In this document: piece by piece, positions 7,421-13,419 of the stretch
How positions within the stretch are numbered: position 1 is the stretch's first letter
How the letters are laid out: every line of letters begins with the position of its first letter
Translations under genes and position numbers: made by a program
Source of the DNA: Anditalea sp035461405
GTDB taxonomy: Bacteria; Bacteroidota; Bacteroidia; Cytophagales; Cyclobacteriaceae
Length of the DNA: 13,419 nt
Direction: 5' to 3'
Assembly: GCA_035461405.1 (NCBI GenBank)
Contig: DATHVH010000470.1
Location: 1-13,419 of the forward strand
The notes under the pieces: generated by a model
What the model saw: only the letters and a program-made list of their open reading frames with translations
Told to the model about the DNA's origin: nothing
Databases searched by the model: none

Positions 7421-7600
7421 TTATTGATTAATGCTTACATCGTCATCTAACATGGGACATCCCACCACCGTTATCAAATATTCAACAAGCAATCTAGGGA
7501 TAAAGCCAATGTCTTTAAAATTCTCATCTATTGAATGGGCTACAGCCCAATCCTATTTAATTATTGCCTCCTTCATCCGTCTCCCCTCACTGCCGGGCAT
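7421..7600 (-). pseudogene. Possible small ORF interrupted by an in-frame amber codon
   Basis: From ATG 7600 the frame reads 15 codons (a second ATG is at 7576), then TAG at 7555-7553, then 43 more sense codons to TAA at 7421-7423. The second part reads DWAVAHSIDENFKDIG, then a hydrophobic stretch LLVEYLITVVG, and ends LDDDVSINQ. It has no in-frame ATG until near its end, so it would be translated only by reading through the TAG. I do not recognise the sequence. An open stretch of this length is not rare by chance, so this may be a decayed gene or coincidence. It occupies most of the 320-bp gap between the lyase gene and metF. Confidence 0.2.
7437..7451 (+). repeat. 15-bp direct repeat, copy 1
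   Basis: ACATCGTCATCTAAC recurs as ACATCGTCATCCAAC at 7621-7635 (14 of 15 identical), exactly 184 bp apart in the metF-lyase gap. No terminal inverted repeats are visible between them. Origin unknown. Confidence 0.45.
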
Positions 7601-7620
7601 CCTTTATTATATGACATCTG

Positions 7621-7635
7621 ACATCGTCATCCAAC
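7621..7635 (+). repeat. 15-bp direct repeat, copy 2
   Basis: ACATCGTCATCCAAC, the partner of the copy at 7437-7451. It ends 10 bp before the metF stop codon and is directly preceded by a tandem TGACATC duplication (7612-7625). Confidence 0.45.
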
Positions 7636-7644
7636 AATCTATCA

Positions 7645-8598
7645 CTAAAACACTGCTTTGGCAATTTTATAAGTGGCATCTGCTTTACTCATGGTATAGT
7701 AATGAAGACATGGGGTACCTTTTGCAACTAATTCTTTACTTTGTTGTATCGCCCATTCTATTCCTACTTCTTTTACTTCATTATTGGTAGTGCATTTTTC
7801 CAGTTCATCAAGAAGATCGTCAGGCATATCCAGAAAAAAGGTACGGGGTAAATTCACTATTTGTCCCAATGTAGTAATGGGCTTCAGCCCTGGTATAATA
7901 GGCACATTTATCCCTGCAGCGCGTACATTATCTACATATTCGAAAAACTTTTGATTATCAAAAAACATCTGTGTAACGATATACTCAGCGCCTGCCTCTA
8001 CTTTGGCCTTTAAATGCTTAAGGTCAAATTTCATGCTGGGAGCTTCAAAATGTTTCTCCGGATATCCTGCCACACCTACACAGAAATCTGTCTGGAAGCC
8101 TACTTCTGTCTCTTCATGTAGATAGTGTCCTTGGTTCATTCCAATGATCTGCTTTACCAAATCACAACTAAAATGATGGCCATCGGGCTCAGGGACAAAT
8201 TTACCCTCTGACTTTGGGGCATCACCTCGGAGCGCCAACACATTTTGAACACCAATAAAATTTAGGTCTATAAGAGCATTCTCCGTTTCCTCTTTGGTAA
8301 ACCCTCCGCAGAGCAAATGCGGCACCGCCTCAACATGAAACCTATTCATGATAGCGGCGCATATACCGACGGTTCCCGGACGCTTTTTAGTGCTAACCTT
8401 TTCTAGTAACCCATTAGGATGCTTTTTATAAATAAATTCTTCTCTATGATAAGTGACATCTACAAATGGAGGATTAAATTCCATTAATGGTGATATTCCT
8501 TCCATTAGATGTCTTAAACTTTGGCCTTTTAAAGGTGGTAAAATTTCGAATGAAAAAAGCGGCTTGTCCGCCTTGTCTAAATATTCGGTTATTTTCAT
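7645..8598 (-). CDS. metF: 5,10-methylenetetrahydrofolate reductase
   Basis: A cytoplasmic flavoenzyme that reduces 5,10-methylene-THF to 5-methyl-THF, the methyl donor used by methionine synthase. The 317 residues form a single TIM-barrel catalytic domain without the C-terminal SAM-regulatory domain of eukaryotic enzymes. Motifs: FSFEILPP (15-22), with Glu18 matching the catalytic Glu of the family; VDVTYHR (46-52); VQNVLALRGDAPK (117-129), with Asp126 in the flavin-contacting LRGD; YIVTQMFFD, the substrate/NADH-site segment; and a C-terminal GIEWAIQQSKEL helix followed by HYYTMSK. The start ATG 8598 gives MKITEYLDKADKPLFSFE, normal for the family. It is about 20 residues longer than the E. 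coli enzyme, mostly in loops. It follows metH part 2 on the same strand after 116 bp with no clear promoter between, so it is probably the last gene of the riboswitch-controlled operon. Confidence 0.96.
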   Translation of the reverse strand: MKITEYLDKADKPLFSFEILPPLKGQSLRHLMEGISPLMEFNPPFVDVTYHREEFIYKKHPNGLLEKVSTKKRPGTVGICAAIMNRFHVEAVPHLLCGGFTKEETENALIDLNFIGVQNVLALRGDAPKSEGKFVPEPDGHHFSCDLVKQIIGMNQGHYLHEETEVGFQTDFCVGVAGYPEKHFEAPSMKFDLKHLKAKVEAGAEYIVTQMFFDNQKFFEYVDNVRAAGINVPIIPGLKPITTLGQIVNLPRTFFLDMPDDLLDELEKCTTNNEVKEVGIEWAIQQSKELVAKGTPCLHYYTMSKADATYKIAKAVF

Positions 8599-8649
8599 CT
8601 GTGTATAATTGTTTTTCAGTAGTCATAACATGTCCCGCGCCGATGGAAA

Positions 8650-8680
8650 GGATGAAATATCGCGTGATGGATATTCATCC
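8650..8680 (-). other. Intercistronic hairpin between metH part 2 and metF
   Basis: GGATGAAATATC (8650-8661) pairs with GATATTCATCC (8670-8680), giving 11 base pairs with one bulged A and an 8-nt loop. On the minus strand it is followed by only three T, so it is a poor terminator. It could be an RNA-processing or stabilising element that sets the ratio of metH to metF message. Confidence 0.45.
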
Positions 8681-8714
8681 CTCTGTATGTAGTTTGCGTC
8701 ATGACCGAATTCAT

Positions 8715-11417
8715 TTATTGAATGACTGGATTTTTGTTAGGTGTATAGGCTAAATTAGGCGAAAGCCACTTTTCTGCTTGTTCTTTTGATACTCCTTTCC
8801 GACGGGCGTAGTCCTCCACCTGGTCTTCACCGATCTTGCCGAGCCCAAAATATTTACTTTCTGGATGACCAAAGTAAAAACCGCTGACAGAGGAGGTAGG
8901 TAGCATGGCAAAACTTTCGGTAAGCTCCATCCCCACTTCTTCTGCTTTCAAAAGGTGGAATAGGGTACTTTTTTCTGAATGCTCTGGACATGCGGGATAC
9001 CCAGGAGCAGGTCTAATACCTTTATAGGCTTCCCTGATCAATTCATCATTGGCCAAATGTTCATCAGGACTATATCCCCAAATTTCTTTTCTTACGAGAG
9101 TATGTAAATATTCCGCTCCAGCTTCAGCTAGTCGGTCAGCTAAAGCTTTGAGCATTATATCATTATAATCATCACCTACCTTTTGGAAATCTTTAAGCTT
9201 ATCATCTATACCCAAGCCCGCTGTGACAGCAAAGGCCCCAAGATAATCTTGTTCTTCCGGATGGATATAATCTACGAGCGATCGGTTTGGCACATTATTC
9301 CCTTTTTTCCCCTGCTGTCTCAAAAAGTGAAATTTATAATCTGTTGGAAGGCTATTTTCTCCCAAAATATGTACATCCTCACCTTCTCTCAAAACAGGAA
9401 ATATCCCTAAAACCGCTTTGGCTTTGATCCATTTATTTTCAATGATTTGATCCAACATCTCATTGGCATCATTATAAAGCTTAGTAGCCTCTCCGCCTAC
9501 TATCTTATCATCAAGGATTTTGGGGTATTTACCACTAAGCATCCAGGTACTGAAGAATGGTGTCCAGTCTATATAATCCCGTAATAAAGCAAGATCAAGA
9601 TCCTCTATCACTTTTCTACCTTCGATATTAGGTTTAGCAGGTGTATAATTGGACCAATCCAACTTAGTGGGATTATTTTTTGCTTCTGAGAAAGTCACCA
9701 TTTGCTTGGCTTGTTGCTTGGCTTCGTGTCCCTCTCGCAACTCCTGATAAGCTTCTTTTATTTTTAATTTATAACTATCTCTTGTTTCCTCACTTATAGA
9801 TTCACCTGCTATAGGCACTGATTTAGAAGCATCTTGTACATGCATTACTATACCGCTGTAAACTGGGTCTATTTTTACAGCAGTATGGATACGTGATGTA
9901 GTAGCCCCTCCTATGAGTAGCGGCATCCGAAGGCCTTGCTTTTCCATTTCTTCAGCCACATTTACCATTTCGTCCAAAGAGGGGGTAATGAGTCCGCTTA
10001 GACCAATTATATCCACTTGATTTTTAATAGCTTCATCTATAATTTTTTGGGCATCTACCATCACACCCAGATCTATAATCTGATAACTGTTACACGCTAG
10101 TACTACACCTACTATATTTTTACCTATGTCATGGACATCTCCTTTTACCGTAGCCAAAAGTATTTTTTTAATTTTACTCTGGCTTTCGTTATAGTTTACG
10201 TCACCTGCTTTTGGCATAAATGGTTCTAAGTAAGCCACTGCTTTTTTCATTACGCGTGCAGATTTTACCACCTGAGGCAAAAACATCTTACCCTCACCAA
10301 AGAGGTCTCCCACTACATTCATACCGTCCATGAGCGGACCTTCTATTACTTTAAGAGGACTGTCATATTTTAACCTGGCCTCTTCGGTATCATCAATGAT
10401 GAAGTCAATAATTCCCTTTACCAAGGCATGTTCTATTCTCTTCTCTACCGGATCAGACCTCCATGCTTCATTTACTACTTCTTTTTTGTCTTTAGATTTT
10501 ACCGTCTCCGCGAATTCAAGCATCCTTTCGGTGGCATCTTCTCTTCTATCGAATAGCACATCCTCTACCCGCTCCAAAAGATCTGAAGGTATATCATCAT
10601 ATATTTCCAGCATAGTAGGATTTACTATGCCCATATCCATTCCATGTTTGATGGCATGATATAGGAATGACGCATGCATAGCCTCCCTGACTGGATTATT
10701 GCCTCTAAAGGAAAAACTGACATTACTTACCCCTCCACTTACTTTAGCACCGGGAAGATTCTCTTTAATCCAAGTTGTAGCTTTAAAAAAGTCCACTGCG
10801 TTTTTTCTGTGCTCATCCATGCCGGTAGCCACTGGAAATATATTGGGATCAAATATTATATCACCTCTGTTAAATCCGATTTTTTGGGTCAGCAAGTCAT
10901 AACTTCTTTTACATATATCTATTCGTCGTTGATAAGTATCAGCCTGTCCTTTTTCGTCAAAAGCCATCACTACTACTGCAGCCCCAAATCTTTTGATTAT
11001 TTTAGCCTGAGTTAAAAATTCTTCCTCTCCATTTTTTAGACTTATTGAATTTACTATGCCCTTCCCTTGTATACATTTTAGACCAGCAAGTATAATTTTC
11101 CATTTGGAGCTATCTATCATGATAGGTATCCGACTGATTTCAGGTTCAGAAGCTATCAGGTTTAAAAACTTCACCATGGCAGCCTCCCCATCTAGCATTC
11201 CCTCATCCATGCATACGTCGAGGATTTGAGCACCTCCCCTCACCTGATCCAGAGCTACATCCAGAGCTTCATCAAACTTATTGTCCAATATCAGCTTGGC
11301 AAATTTTTTGGAACCTGTAACATTTGTCCTTTCGCCAATATTTACAAAGTTTATTTCCGGTGTAATGACCAGAGGTTCTAGCCCTGATAACTTTAAAGTA
11401 TTGTCTCCTTTTATCAT
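8715..11417 (-). CDS. metH: Cobalamin-dependent methionine synthase, part 2 (folate, cobalamin and reactivation domains)
   Basis: Carries the 5-methyl-THF, B12 and SAM-reactivation modules of MetH. Of 900 residues, the pterin-binding domain is about 1-290 (NIGERTNVTGSKKF 26-39, FDPNIFPVATG 189-199, GGVSNVSFSFRGNNPVREAMH 228-248). The cap domain is about 320-415. The B12-binding domain has GDVHDIGKNIVG (426-437), in which His429 is the lower cobalt ligand, plus IGLSGLITPSLDEM (471-484) and GGATTS (503-508). The C-terminal activation domain carries the SAM-binding RPAPGYPACPEHSEK (802-816) and SGFYFGHPESKYFGLGKIG near the end. The homocysteine domain of full-length MetH (about 1,200 residues in E. 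coli) is missing here and is encoded by the upstream gene, whose stop overlaps this start (ATGA, 4 bp). Because all modules are intact in the two proteins, this is a split enzyme rather than a damaged gene; split MetH is known in Bacteroidota. Confidence 0.95.
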   Translation of the reverse strand: MIKGDNTLKLSGLEPLVITPEINFVNIGERTNVTGSKKFAKLILDNKFDEALDVALDQVRGGAQILDVCMDEGMLDGEAAMVKFLNLIASEPEISRIPIMIDSSKWKIILAGLKCIQGKGIVNSISLKNGEEEFLTQAKIIKRFGAAVVVMAFDEKGQADTYQRRIDICKRSYDLLTQKIGFNRGDIIFDPNIFPVATGMDEHRKNAVDFFKATTWIKENLPGAKVSGGVSNVSFSFRGNNPVREAMHASFLYHAIKHGMDMGIVNPTMLEIYDDIPSDLLERVEDVLFDRREDATERMLEFAETVKSKDKKEVVNEAWRSDPVEKRIEHALVKGIIDFIIDDTEEARLKYDSPLKVIEGPLMDGMNVVGDLFGEGKMFLPQVVKSARVMKKAVAYLEPFMPKAGDVNYNESQSKIKKILLATVKGDVHDIGKNIVGVVLACNSYQIIDLGVMVDAQKIIDEAIKNQVDIIGLSGLITPSLDEMVNVAEEMEKQGLRMPLLIGGATTSRIHTAVKIDPVYSGIVMHVQDASKSVPIAGESISEETRDSYKLKIKEAYQELREGHEAKQQAKQMVTFSEAKNNPTKLDWSNYTPAKPNIEGRKVIEDLDLALLRDYIDWTPFFSTWMLSGKYPKILDDKIVGGEATKLYNDANEMLDQIIENKWIKAKAVLGIFPVLREGEDVHILGENSLPTDYKFHFLRQQGKKGNNVPNRSLVDYIHPEEQDYLGAFAVTAGLGIDDKLKDFQKVGDDYNDIMLKALADRLAEAGAEYLHTLVRKEIWGYSPDEHLANDELIREAYKGIRPAPGYPACPEHSEKSTLFHLLKAEEVGMELTESFAMLPTSSVSGFYFGHPESKYFGLGKIGEDQVEDYARRKGVSKEQAEKWLSPNLAYTPNKNPVIQ

Positions 11418-12463
11418 TCTTCTATCAATTCTGTCTTTTCGTCCAATTTTCTTGGCTGGTACTTTTCCGCCACCGCTGCTAAGGCTCTGATATGGTCAGG
11501 AGTAGTCCCGCAGCATCCTCCCAACACATTAATGAGACCTTCCTTCAGAAATACTTCCACTTGATCTGCCATTTCCTGATCACCTTGGTCATACTGTCCG
11601 AATTCGTTGGGCAAGCCTGCATTTGGATAGGCACTAATATAGAAAGGAGCCTTCTCAGACAATACTTTTAAATAAGGCCTAAGTTCTTTTGCACCTAATG
11701 CACAGTTTAGCCCTATACTTAAAAGGGGCACATGGGACAATGAGATCAGGAATGCTTCGGTAGTCTGTCCAGATAGAGTTCGACCTGATGCATCGGTAAT
11801 AGTTCCGCTGATCATGATCGGGATTCCACCCTCTTCGGGAGATAAAGGCATAGCCCTTTCTTCAAACACTTCTAAAATCGCATAAATAGCTGCCTTAGCA
11901 TTCAGGGTATCAAAGATAGTTTCGACTAAAAGGATATCTACTCCGCCATCCAAAAGCCCTTTCACCTGCTCCCTATATGCCTCAGCCAGTTGATCGAAGG
12001 TAATCGCCCGAAAGCCAGGGTCATTCACATCAGGAGAAATTGAAGCAGTTCTATTTGTAGGACCGATGGCACCTGCTACAAACCTTGGTTTATCTGGATT
12101 AAGTTCTGAATAGGCTAAAGCTACTTTTTTGGCAATTTGTGCAGAAGATACATTTAATTCATAAGCTAGTTCTCCCAAAGAATAATCTTCCTGCGCTATA
12201 GAAGTGCTACTAAATGTATTTGTTTCAATAATATCAGCCCCTGCATCAAAGTATGCCTCATGTATCTCTTTTATAATATCAGGCCGGCTCAATGACAGAA
12301 GATCATTATTGCCTTTTAAAGATTTTGGATGATTTTGTAGACTCTCTGTTCTGAAATCTGCCTCATTAAGTTTATAACGTTGAATCATAGTACCCATGGC
12401 ACCATCCAATATCATAATCTTTTTTTGAAATGTCTGCAGAAGTAATTCGGTTCGGTTTTGCAT
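11414..12463 (-). CDS. metH: Methionine synthase, part 1 (homocysteine S-methyltransferase domain)
   Basis: Binds and activates homocysteine through zinc, so that it can accept the methyl group carried on cobalamin by the partner protein. The 349 residues form one TIM barrel: LDGAMGTMIQRYKLNEADFR (19-38), then ETNTFSSTSIAQ (80-91), GAIGPTNRTAS (131-141), and the three zinc cysteines, Cys254 in GLNCALG and Cys317/Cys318 in GGCCGT, which match the E. coli MetH cysteines in spacing. I take ATG 12463 as the start: it puts LDGAMG at residue 19, as in E. coli MetH. The in-frame ATG at 12529 would add 22 hydrophobic residues encoded by the riboswitch expression region. There is no clear Shine-Dalgarno. 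It overlaps metH part 2 by 4 bp, so translation is probably coupled and the subunits made in fixed ratio. Expression is likely controlled by the upstream SAM-I riboswitch. Confidence 0.95.
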   Translation of the reverse strand: MQNRTELLLQTFQKKIMILDGAMGTMIQRYKLNEADFRTESLQNHPKSLKGNNDLLSLSRPDIIKEIHEAYFDAGADIIETNTFSSTSIAQEDYSLGELAYELNVSSAQIAKKVALAYSELNPDKPRFVAGAIGPTNRTASISPDVNDPGFRAITFDQLAEAYREQVKGLLDGGVDILLVETIFDTLNAKAAIYAILEVFEERAMPLSPEEGGIPIMISGTITDASGRTLSGQTTEAFLISLSHVPLLSIGLNCALGAKELRPYLKVLSEKAPFYISAYPNAGLPNEFGQYDQGDQEMADQVEVFLKEGLINVLGGCCGTTPDHIRALAAVAEKYQPRKLDEKTELIEE

Positions 12464-12483
12464 ATAGGTTTGATTTAGTAACC

Positions 12484-12503
12484 AAAAAGCTTTCACGAGA
12501 AAG
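12484..12503 (-). promoter_or_regulatory. Candidate terminator arm of the riboswitch expression platform
   Basis: On the minus strand CTTTC-TCGT-GAAAG (12503-12490) forms a 5-bp hairpin followed by C and five T (12488-12484), between the aptamer and the metH part 1 start. Its 5' side CTTTCTCG (12503-12496) is perfectly complementary to CGAGAAAG (12627-12620) in the aptamer's P1/P2 5' strand. This fits an antiterminator that forms when SAM is absent. The stem is short, so the reading is an inference. Confidence 0.45.
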
Positions 12504-12534
12504 AACCGACCTAAAAATAAAATTTTCATAGCGG

Positions 12535-12632
12535 CTCATCTTTTTCCGGCGTTTCCGAAATGGGAGTTAGCACCTTGTTTAATCAGGTTGCTAAGACGTC
12601 ATAGGGCCCTTCCCTCAGTCTTTCTCGATAAG
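12535..12632 (-). ncRNA. SAM-I (S-box) riboswitch
   Basis: A 98-nt aptamer on the minus strand, 71 nt upstream of metH part 1. P1 is CTTATC (12632-12627) with GATGAG (12540-12535). P2 pairs AAGAC with GTCTT around the conserved core GAGGGAAGGGCCCTATGA. P3 is TTAGCAACCT with AGGTGCTAA and contains the invariant GCAACC and GGTGC elements. P4 is a short TTCGG/CCGGAA-type hairpin. These are the hallmark sequences of the S-box family, which binds S-adenosylmethionine and usually switches methionine genes off. The context (metH-metH-metF) agrees completely. Confidence 0.95.
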
Positions 12633-12640
12633 CAATTGTA
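12633..12640 (-). promoter_or_regulatory. Possible -7 promoter element for the met operon
   Basis: TACAATTG on the minus strand matches TAnnTTTG at all but one fixed position and lies directly before the aptamer. If transcription starts 4-6 nt downstream, part of P1 would be lost, so the true promoter may be further upstream; TAAGTTTA, also one mismatch off, is nearby. Weak call. Confidence 0.2.
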
Positions 12641-12705
12641 AATTTAATCAATAAACTTAATAAAAAGCTATAATACCTATAACATTACTGACATTTGAAA
12701 AAATT

Positions 12706-13419
12706 TTATGGCCTGATGCCTATGCCGAATTGAATATATGGGCCCGCCATATATTTGCTCATTCCTAAGTCAGCCAATCTATAGCCACCTATAGGTAGCT
12801 CATATCCACCATAAACACTATAAATCAAGTCAGTTGAATGGTTTTTGCTCAATGGCATGGCATAGGCAAGATAGATTTCAGGTTTTACCAATAAGCCCCA
12901 AGTATTTAAATAACCATCATAATCGGGCTCTTCAAATAGTAGTGGGAATTCAGGTTTGTTTTCATTTAATAAGGTATACCGCAGATTTCCATATCCTAGT
13001 CCTGTTAACACTCCCATTTCTATATTTTTCAAATCATATAGTTTCTTCCCAACATTGCCATAAATTCGGAAGCTATTGAGAGAGTGGGTTTTTAAATTAT
13101 TGGCATTATTGGACATGGCTAAGTTATACAAGTCAATTCCATAAAGTAACCCTCTATTTTCACCCAGTATTTTCAAACCCAAATTAGAGGGTCTTCCAGT
13201 AAATGTATTGTAACCAAAGGTTTCCAGAAAATTATTGAGTTGGGCAGGATTAGTGTAATGTAATCCGTAGAGCATATGGACACCGATCGAGGCATCTTTG
13301 TAGAAGAAATTATGATCAGGCAGTGATATACCTGCGCCCACTCTCAAGAACGGTCCACTCTGAATATTGTCAAAGGATATTCCTTTACGGTTCCAGGCAT
13401 CTTCAAATGGACTAAATGA
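12706..13419 (-). CDS. Unrecognised protein, probably outer-membrane beta-barrel (partial, C-terminal part)
   Basis: The frame is open from the right edge of the window to TAA at 12706-12708, giving 237 residues of the C-terminal part; the true start is outside. A TTG at 13347 is internal (residues GPFLRVGAGISLP read straight through it). I do not recognise a family. The sequence is rich in Tyr, Gly and Leu and has alternating polar/hydrophobic stretches such as VKPEIYLAYAMPL and DLIYSVYGGYEL. It ends AGPYIQFGIGIRP, an aromatic, alternating last strand of the kind that closes outer-membrane barrels. No catalytic motif is seen. It lies 73 bp upstream of the SAM riboswitch on the same strand with no clear terminator between, but nothing links it to methionine metabolism. 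Surface protein, porin-like protein or a type IX-associated protein are all possible. Confidence 0.6.
   Translation of the reverse strand, partial: SFSPFEDAWNRKGISFDNIQSGPFLRVGAGISLPDHNFFYKDASIGVHMLYGLHYTNPAQLNNFLETFGYNTFTGRPSNLGLKILGENRGLLYGIDLYNLAMSNNANNLKTHSLNSFRIYGNVGKKLYDLKNIEMGVLTGLGYGNLRYTLLNENKPEFPLLFEEPDYDGYLNTWGLLVKPEIYLAYAMPLSKNHSTDLIYSVYGGYELPIGGYRLADLGMSKYMAGPYIQFGIGIRP

Noticed and set aside
7431..7790. 119-codon plus-strand ORF in the metF 3' region
   Set aside because: Most of it lies antisense to metF, the composition is not protein-like, and metF is certain on the other strand.
10330..11015. Overlapping plus-strand ORFs of 67-113 codons
   Set aside because: Antisense shadows of the pterin-binding and cap region of metH part 2; Ser/Leu/Ile-rich low-information translations.
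8715..12463. metH broken by a frameshift
   Set aside because: The two halves are each complete at domain boundaries, overlap by a clean ATGA, and keep all catalytic motifs; a natural split gene fits better.
12464..12529. 22-residue N-terminal extension of MetH part 1 from the ATG at 12529
   Set aside because: The extension is encoded by the riboswitch expression region (hairpin plus U-run). Starting at 12463 places LDGAMG at the same distance from the start as in E. coli MetH.

Overview
The window (about 38% G+C by eye) looks like a chromosomal segment from a member of the Bacteroidota. The signs are AT-rich DNA with few Shine-Dalgarno sequences, a few matches to the TAnnTTTG -7 element typical of this phylum, a methionine synthase split into two adjacent genes, and a membrane-anchored M23 peptidase divergent from alaS. 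Nothing in the sequence fixes the genus.

Layout. On the minus strand at the left edge are the 5' part of gatB (Asp/Glu-tRNA amidotransferase subunit B) and the complete alaS (alanyl-tRNA synthetase). alaS has a structured 130-bp upstream region shared with a divergent M23 peptidase gene on the plus strand. A hairpin terminator follows the peptidase gene. Next is a 467-bp stretch holding no recognisable gene, only two very short minus-strand ORFs. Then come a small MerR-type regulator and dprA on the plus strand, overlapping by 23 bp. dprA converges on an HMG-CoA lyase gene on the minus strand.

The right half is a methionine/one-carbon operon, read right to left: a SAM-I (S-box) riboswitch at 12632-12535, metH part 1 (homocysteine-binding half), metH part 2 (folate, cobalamin and reactivation half; the two genes overlap by 4 bp), metF (5,10-methylenetetrahydrofolate reductase), and a hairpin terminator about 250 bp past metF. 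MetF makes 5-methyl-THF, the two MetH polypeptides use it to methylate homocysteine, and the end product SAM would be sensed by the riboswitch to shut the operon down. Just upstream of the metH part 1 start is a short hairpin with a U-run, and its 5' arm is perfectly complementary to 8 nt of the aptamer. This suggests an antiterminator/terminator expression platform.

At the right edge is the 3' part of an unrecognised gene whose product looks like an outer-membrane beta-barrel. The window is mostly ordinary housekeeping DNA. I see no CRISPR array, transposase, tRNA, rRNA or phage genes. The items most worth a second look are the riboswitch-controlled split-metH/metF operon and its switch mechanism, an amber-interrupted small ORF between metF and the lyase gene, and the alaS leader.
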